DNA of 64,000 nucleotides. Source: Pseudoduganella namucuonensis (GTDB lineage Bacteria > Pseudomonadota > Gammaproteobacteria > Burkholderiales > Burkholderiaceae_D). The stretch spans positions 1 through 64,000 of the forward strand of contig NZ_FPBO01000020.1 in assembly GCF_900116645.1 (NCBI RefSeq), in the 5' to 3' direction. The number at the start of each line of letters is the position of its first letter. Position 1 is the stretch's first letter. A model generated the notes under the pieces. It did no database searches and was not told the DNA's origin. It saw only the letters and a list, made by a program, of their open reading frames with translations. The position numbers were made by a program, and so were the translations under genes. Of this stretch, positions 59,177-64,000 are shown in pieces.

Positions 59177-60151
59177 ATGATGCATGTTCACAGACACATG
59201 ACGACCTTGGCCTGGGCAGCGTCGCTGGCACTTTCTCCTGCAGTGTTTGCCCAAGAGTTGGCCAATGGTGGGGATAGCCGCTATTTGTCTCGCCTTGTGC
59301 CTTTCGAATCAAGCCATGCGATTGTTCAGCGCGCCCAAAATGACGAGACTGCGCTGAACGCCCGCTACTCGTTCCGCTATAGCATCATCTCGGATGAATC
59401 TCATCACATGCCCTGCCGGGCTGCTACGCCGGACGCAACTGATGAGAGAGATTGCAGCGAATGGTTTCTTGCCTATAACGGAGAGTTTGATTTCTATGCA
59501 GGGACCCGCCCGTCTGGGCCGGTGATTAACCGAACCAGCAATCCCTCTGGACATTTTCGTTGGCGCGACAAAGAGGGATCCTACGTAGATGTCGGCATCC
59601 AGCATCGCTCGAACGGTCAAGTCCAGGACCCCAGCGATCCGCTGGTTCAGGAACGGGCCGCGCATGCCTATGCCATTGGCGATCATGCTTACTTTGACGG
59701 CATGAGCCGTAGCTCAAACTACGTGTCGCTGGAGGGTGGCAAAAGGTGGCGTGAGAACTATCAACTCACGGCCAGCGGCAAGCTTTATTTTGCTCAGGAT
59801 GGCGACGTCAGCTGGGGACCGCTGGCCAACTCCCGGTCCAAACTCTCCGACTATGACCGCCTGCAATTCCGGGCGCGCGCCAAGTTCTGGCGTGCGGATG
59901 CCGGAATCGAATGGACTGTCGGCGACAAAGGTTTGCATACCGACTCCTGGAATGCAGACATATCCATTGTCTATGGCGGCCTCCCCTTTTACCTTCGCTA
60001 CCATCACGGTCCCATGCGTACCTTGTCCAACTACACCGTGCCGCAGAGCACAATTGGATTTGGCCTGATATTCCTGCCCGACCCCTGGGCGCGTGCAAAC
60101 AGGGATACCGATACCAAAGCCCGCAAACAGGACAGCAAGAATGTCCAATGA
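59177..60151 (+). CDS. Outer-membrane phospholipase A-like protein (OMPLA/PldA family)
   Basis: A 324-residue exported protein; the ATGATG start follows GAGGGAAG and a signal peptide ends FA-Q near residue 25. The OMPLA active-site motif HxSNG appears as QHRSNGQ with His143 and Ser145, very close to the positions in E. coli PldA; later beta strands and DRLQFRARAKFW fit the barrel. Such enzymes hydrolyse phospholipids in the outer membrane when activated. Its place in a mobile island beside a secreted protease is unusual. Confidence 0.85.
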   Translation: MMHVHRHMTTLAWAASLALSPAVFAQELANGGDSRYLSRLVPFESSHAIVQRAQNDETALNARYSFRYSIISDESHHMPCRAATPDATDERDCSEWFLAYNGEFDFYAGTRPSGPVINRTSNPSGHFRWRDKEGSYVDVGIQHRSNGQVQDPSDPLVQERAAHAYAIGDHAYFDGMSRSSNYVSLEGGKRWRENYQLTASGKLYFAQDGDVSWGPLANSRSKLSDYDRLQFRARAKFWRADAGIEWTVGDKGLHTDSWNADISIVYGGLPFYLRYHHGPMRTLSNYTVPQSTIGFGLIFLPDPWARANRDTDTKARKQDSKNVQ

Positions 60152-60236
60152 GCCAACAAGCTCCCCCAAAGCCGCCCACGGCGGCTAAGGCATAGCTACC
60201 ACGCAAATGCGCGTGCCAGATGCGCTGCATGCAATG

Positions 60237-60440
60237 CTCTTACTTGACAGGCTTTTTCTTAGCACCATGGGCGGCTTCGTAAATAGTCTTGACGTCCTTG
60301 TGCGTCTGGTCGATAGTTGTCCTCGTGCTTGACGAAGAACGCCTTGTCTTACGCACCGACCACCGGCTTGACGGCGGTGGCTTCGGCCATGCCGTATTTT
60401 TCGAAGATCAGTTTACTTGCCTGGGTCGGTGTACATCGTT
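60237..60440 (-). pseudogene. Possible remnant of a coding gene, frame-broken
   Basis: On the minus strand two frames give natural-looking protein pieces with GC-rich codons (ending ...KKKPVK and stop; and ...YGMAEATAVKPVVGA and stop). They cannot be joined without frameshifts. The original product is not recognised. Confidence 0.3.
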
Positions 60441-60472
60441 CTCTGGGGGATATAAGGGGCGGAGTTGAAACC
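60429..60472. repeat. 44-bp imperfect repeat, copy 2
   Basis: From GTGTACATCGTTCTC to GTTGAAACC; counterpart of 55951-55994. It precedes the NACHT-protein module. Confidence 0.7.
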
Positions 60473-60660
60473 AACTGCCCTCCGCCCTCGACTCCGCTCG
60501 CTATGGCACCGTCTAGGCCGATGCAGCTTGAACCGCATGCTGAGGTGAATCGCCAGCGACACTTGAAGAAGATTGACTGTTTAGTACCCGAAGACATAGA
60601 CTGCGCTAGTATCGCGACGACTGTAGTCGCTCAGTGAACGCAGCCAAACTAGGGAGCTTC

Positions 60661-63627
60661 ATGCAAGGTAATCTGTTAGACCTCATTCGCGGCTATTCAA
60701 TGCCGTACGTTAAACGCCTCACAGGCTCGCCATCAGATGCTCGCGAATATGCGGCACTCGTAGATTTTCAGATAAAAGTTGCCCTTACTCTGCTTGCAGC
60801 TTATAGCGGTCGGACAGCCGCCCCAATTAAGCTCGGTGACACGCCGGGAGTTGGGCAAATGCTAAGCGGAATTAAACTTGCCAAGAAATGGACCGCTAGC
60901 CTAGACCCTGTTATCGTTGGGTGGCGCGAGTTCGCAGAGAGACTTCTTAATGAATTTTCCAGGAACATCCATGATGGCAAAGGCTTTAAGGCCATCCGCG
61001 ATGAACTTTCGCATGGCACGCCAATTCCCGTCGAAGATGCTTCTGCCGCCGCTATCTGCACAGCCTTGCGCGAATTTTCTGAGATAGTCGGTCAACACAT
61101 TGAAACTCAGGTCAGCAAATTCTGCTATGCGGCGACCCCTACGTCGATTCGGCTCTCATGTGGAGCGGACAATCAAGAAGTTGCCCCGTTGTGGGACTTC
61201 AACGCAGCGCAAGGTGTAATTGGGATCTACTCAACCTTTGACACCGATGGCGTGTATTACCTATGCCCGTCCATTGGCGCCTATCGCAATCAGAGACCTG
61301 AGAATACGGCAGCGTTTCGTACGACATTTCTTAGCAAAGATCCCACAGAAAAGCATTTCGGCCAGTTCGTATTTGAAATTACACGAGATATTGCGGGTTT
61401 CTGTGAAGATCATTCTCCGCCGCCTTATGACTTCGGTGAAGGCGAGCACGCTGGTGTTATTTTTGTAACTTGGACCCAGGCGAGCAGCCAGGGCAATACT
61501 CACAGGACGGATATGTTCCGTCGCGGGCAAGATAATCGATACGAATGGTTTGACGTCAGCGCTAACACTTGGATTGGATTTTCCAGTTTCCTCCGAAAAA
61601 TTGCGAATTGGACTCTACTGGCGCGACGCGTCCGCATAGAGCTTGACGAACAAGAGCGGCGCAAACAAGTGGCTGAGATGGGAACATCACAGCCGACAGG
61701 CGGCATGAAAATCACGGCGGTGCTAGTCGAAGAGGCCGAGACTCCTGATGATTCGTCGCCTGTTCAGGTGACTCCAATTAACCTTCAAGCGCGCGCCGAC
61801 AATTCTTGCCAGCCCTCAAAGAATTTCACAACCGTATATTTTGTTGTCGGCGACGCAGGCATGGGTAAGACTGATTATCTACTGACGCTCGCCCGTGCTC
61901 GTGCCCATGCAGTCGAAACAAATCCGACAGTCGAATCACCGCTCTATTTGTTCGTTAGCTCTACAGGACGCGCTCTTTCCAACCTAGACGATGCGATTAA
62001 CACTTCACTCAGCATTACACACATACTAAACAACCATAGCGCGAAGGTCCTATGCCGAAACGGTTTGCTTGTGCTTATCGTCGATGGTTTCGATGAACTT
62101 CTGGGCAGCAGTGGCTATGATAATCCGCTCGGCTCTCTAGAAGGATGGTTCAAGGATTTGCGCGGCCGAGGAGTTATGATCGCCTCTGCCCGCTCTTCTT
62201 ACTATATGACCCGGTATCGTCGCTCTCTTAGCGAGACAACGGACCTGAATGTGGAACATACGGTTGCGGATATTCAGCCATGGACACCAGAAGATACAAC
62301 AGCATTCCTGCATAGCTATGGCGTTCCTGCAACGGCCCTGACCGACCTCAGTGCACGTGACTGGCGGTTGCTGACTATCCCCTTCTTTGCCAAAGCATTT
62401 GCGACCTGGTCTACGACGTCTCGATCCAATGGTGAGGAACCGACTGGAGTCTTCCAGATCGTTGTTGAACAATACCTCTCGCGTGAATCAACGAAAATTG
62501 CGGACCAAAATAACGCGCCTATTCTCTCTAAGTTAGAGCTTCAAACTCTGTTCAGTGAGTTCGCTGAGATGATGCACATTGAAGGCAAGAGAGAGCTTGA
62601 GCAATCAGATCTGGAACTTTGTGCTAGTGCGGCGCTAGGGTTCAATGACATCGATAAAGAAAGACCCGGATTGCGACGTCGTCTAACCTCGCTGTGCGGC
62701 CTATCAGTCGGAGAAATGGTTGCTGGGGACAGCAAATTTGGATTCTCTCACGAAGTAATCTTCGATTGTTTTCTGTCTCTAAGCTTGCAACGGCGTTGTG
62801 CGGCAGGAGTCGAAATGACTTACGTCAACAACGTTTTCAGCAAGGCGGCGATTAATACAGCTGTCATTGAGTGGTTTGTCGCAGCCAACGTAAACGTGGC
62901 GCAAAGCGTCCTGGACATCCTCCGTCCCGCTGGCGGCACGTCTTCGATCTGGAAGAAAAACGTTGGAGCTCTCTGGACCGCGCTTCTAAATCACAGCGGG
63001 GGCATGCCCCCCACTCTGGCAGCGTCAGAGCTTGAATTCCAAACCGTTGAATTGAGTATGGGCCGAGGGAAGCAACTCACAATGCGCGGTGCCAAAATCG
63101 ATCAACTTAAAATCTCGCGGGATGCCCCCATCATTGATATCAAAGAAACATCCATCAAATACCTAACTGTGGATGAAGCCTCAACGCTTAGCCTGCTTCG
63201 TGGTGTCGCGCCTGAAATGATCCAAAAAATGCAAGCTCCGGGGAGTTATTGTGACACGACCGCGAGCGTCCGCACCGTCTTGGAAGAGGCTGGAGTTATT
63301 GCAAAACAAGCATCTGCTGCGACCCTGGAATGGCTAGATACGGCTAACTACTTTATTGAATCGCTGGTAAGCCGCCCGGATGCACCCATAGTAGTAATGC
63401 ATGACAACCTAGAACCGGACTCGGAACGGTTAGGCTGGGCAACGAGGCTCGGATTGGCGAAATGGACACAATTTCTTAATCGACTCACCCAATGCAAACT
63501 GGCATCGTGGGAACCACTTGTTGCCAAAAAGCAACCAAAGAAGCGACTGGTATTCCATGTGTCTCCTGCTGAAATTTCGCGGCGAAATAGCAGCATTCCT
63601 GGGATAGCCGATTTTTGGAACTCCTAA
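60661..63627 (+). CDS. HEPN-like/NACHT (STAND) NTPase, candidate anti-phage defence protein
   Basis: A 988-residue cytoplasmic protein; ATG at 60661 is chosen for GGGAG just before it (an in-frame GTG at 60634 is an alternative). The N-terminal ~130 residues are helical and contain Arg113-X4-His118 in IRDELSHGTP, the HEPN ribonuclease pattern. The NTPase core has Walker A GDAGMGKT at 397-404 and Walker B LIVDGFDEL at 472-480, the NACHT form with DGFDE. Helical arrays follow, and the C-terminal ~250 residues are unrecognised and may sense the trigger. NACHT proteins in bacteria are known to abort phage infection; this role here is inferred from architecture and island location. Confidence 0.75.
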   Translation: MQGNLLDLIRGYSMPYVKRLTGSPSDAREYAALVDFQIKVALTLLAAYSGRTAAPIKLGDTPGVGQMLSGIKLAKKWTASLDPVIVGWREFAERLLNEFSRNIHDGKGFKAIRDELSHGTPIPVEDASAAAICTALREFSEIVGQHIETQVSKFCYAATPTSIRLSCGADNQEVAPLWDFNAAQGVIGIYSTFDTDGVYYLCPSIGAYRNQRPENTAAFRTTFLSKDPTEKHFGQFVFEITRDIAGFCEDHSPPPYDFGEGEHAGVIFVTWTQASSQGNTHRTDMFRRGQDNRYEWFDVSANTWIGFSSFLRKIANWTLLARRVRIELDEQERRKQVAEMGTSQPTGGMKITAVLVEEAETPDDSSPVQVTPINLQARADNSCQPSKNFTTVYFVVGDAGMGKTDYLLTLARARAHAVETNPTVESPLYLFVSSTGRALSNLDDAINTSLSITHILNNHSAKVLCRNGLLVLIVDGFDELLGSSGYDNPLGSLEGWFKDLRGRGVMIASARSSYYMTRYRRSLSETTDLNVEHTVADIQPWTPEDTTAFLHSYGVPATALTDLSARDWRLLTIPFFAKAFATWSTTSRSNGEEPTGVFQIVVEQYLSRESTKIADQNNAPILSKLELQTLFSEFAEMMHIEGKRELEQSDLELCASAALGFNDIDKERPGLRRRLTSLCGLSVGEMVAGDSKFGFSHEVIFDCFLSLSLQRRCAAGVEMTYVNNVFSKAAINTAVIEWFVAANVNVAQSVLDILRPAGGTSSIWKKNVGALWTALLNHSGGMPPTLAASELEFQTVELSMGRGKQLTMRGAKIDQLKISRDAPIIDIKETSIKYLTVDEASTLSLLRGVAPEMIQKMQAPGSYCDTTASVRTVLEEAGVIAKQASAATLEWLDTANYFIESLVSRPDAPIVVMHDNLEPDSERLGWATRLGLAKWTQFLNRLTQCKLASWEPLVAKKQPKKRLVFHVSPAEISRRNSSIPGIADFWNS

Positions 63628-63860
63628 CTTGCTGGGGATATCAATCATTAGCTGCAGCCAACAGCTCTTAGCGTGCTGAAGCAAGGAGTCTACGCTCTGC
63701 TGACCAGTCAAGAATCCGGTCAATGTACGGTTCTACGGCCCGCTCTGGTCCTGTTCTGGTCCTCGCAAGGAGCCAATTGACTCGGCGCGCTATTAGCTAT
63801 GTTTGCAGGTGGATGGGCGTTTATACATGCTGAGCGTCAAAGGTAACTACTGCGCCCCAC
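63628..63860. other. Right non-coding end of the island
   Basis: About 230 bases without an intact gene. It contains a doubled TTCTGGTCC motif (63744-63762 region) like that beside the left boundary and, on the minus strand, a short reading frame resembling a piece of a tyrosine integrase. Confidence 0.45.
63672..63802 (-). pseudogene. Possible integrase fragment
   Basis: The minus-strand frame reads RAVEPYIDRILDWSAERRLL and then stops. The ILDW..ERR pattern recalls the start of the catalytic domain of P4-type tyrosine recombinases, which is what one expects beside an attachment site. The fragment is too short for certainty. Confidence 0.3.
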
Positions 63861-63979
63861 CGGACTTTTAATCCGTTGGTCGCAGATTCGAATCCCGCAC
63901 GGCCCGCCACGAATTGTCGAGGAAGTCCACGAATTTCGGCTCGTGGGCTTTTTTGTTTCTGGCCCATTTCCGGCCCGTC
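63861..63979. other. Probable attR: diverged tRNA-Lys 3' half plus terminator
   Basis: Starts in the anticodon stem (CGGACTTTTAATCCG) and runs through the T arm, CCA-like end, the terminator hairpin CCCACGAA/TTCGTGGG-type and the doubled TTTCTGGCCC motif. It lacks the 5' half of a tRNA and carries changes in the T arm and acceptor stem (GATTCGAA, GGCCCGCCA), so it is not a working tRNA gene. Confidence 0.75.
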
Positions 63980-64000
63980 CCTCCATCCCCACCGTTGTTA

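Larger units (their letters stand above)
60152..60660. other. Inter-module region of the island
   Basis: About 500 bases. The minus strand of 60237-60440 reads like broken protein-coding DNA of host-like composition: fragments KTIYEAAHGAKKKPVK and ASKLIFEKYGMAEATAVK in different frames. A 44-base repeat follows at 60429-60472. The promoter of the NACHT gene is presumably at its right end. Confidence 0.4.
55855..63979. mobile_element. Genomic island integrated at tRNA-Lys
   Basis: About 8 kb bounded by the tRNA-Lys 3'-half repeats. Its genes use AT-richer codons than the rest of the window, and contain no housekeeping functions: a secreted serine protease, an exported protein, an outer-membrane phospholipase and an NACHT-type NTPase. 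No intact integrase is present, so the island is either decayed or moved in trans. A 44-base repeat (55951-55994 and 60429-60472) suggests two modules joined together. Confidence 0.7.

Noticed and set aside
63861-63909. A third tRNA-Lys gene at the right edge
   Set aside because: Only the part from the anticodon stem to the 3' end is present, with changes in the T arm and acceptor end; no D arm or 5' acceptor strand precedes it.

Overview
The window looks like chromosome of a GC-rich betaproteobacterium, most likely family Oxalobacteraceae (Massilia, Duganella, Janthinobacterium type). The basis is gene order and content: dnaX-ybaB-recR next to a 4.5S RNA, glyA-nrdR-minor pilin genes-ribD-ribE, ribBX-ribH-nusB, and tolQRAB-pal-cpoB followed by tRNA-Lys. 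Genus is an inference from context; no 16S rRNA gene is present.

Layout. 1-0.34 kb: 3' end of an insertion-sequence transposase cut by the window edge. 0.45-5.65 kb: a hybrid histidine kinase with Hpt domain and, one base later, a REC-PAS-GGDEF-EAL protein, probably one phosphorelay controlling c-di-GMP. 5.65-10.8 kb (minus): dnaX, ybaB, a YciI protein, recR and a class III CoA-transferase in one tight operon, then the SRP 4.5S RNA. 11.1-17.7 kb: ubiD, a membrane-anchored lytic transglycosylase, and a DJ-1-like protein with an OmpR/EnvZ-type two-component pair, then a deaminase. 17.8-20.0 kb (minus): nusB, ribH, ribBX. 20.1-23.7 kb: a second, very large c-di-GMP protein (REC-GAF-PAS-PAS-GADEF-EAL-REC).

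23.7-40.0 kb is accessory metabolism separating ribBX from ribE/ribD: an SMP-30 lactonase, a GntR/UTRA-controlled operon (AprA-like flavoprotein, AprB-like ferredoxin, NitT/TauT-type ABC transporter, HEAT-repeat protein, DUF971 protein), OsmC, TetR and a periplasmic binding protein, then a YtrA-type GntR regulator with ABC ATPase, large membrane protein and TonB-dependent receptor. 40.0-49.0 kb (minus): ribE, ribD, the minor pseudopilin operon pilVWX-pilY1-pilE-fimT, nrdR and glyA, the last behind a ZTP (pfl) riboswitch. 49.3-55.4 kb: an SDR oxidoreductase and the complete Tol-Pal envelope operon.

55.7-64.0 kb: two identical tRNA-Lys genes, the second being the apparent integration site of a genomic island. 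A diverged copy of the tRNA 3' half plus its terminator recurs at 63.86-63.98 kb. The island is visibly AT-richer and carries a secreted trypsin-like protease, an exported coiled-coil/beta-rich protein, an OMPLA-type phospholipase, and a ~990-residue protein with an HEPN-like RX4H motif and a NACHT/STAND NTPase core, a plausible anti-phage defence protein. No intact integrase was found; a possible integrase scrap lies next to the right boundary. The most interesting regions are this island, the flavoprotein/ferredoxin/ABC/HEAT/DUF971 operon, and the YtrA-ABC-TonB receptor set.
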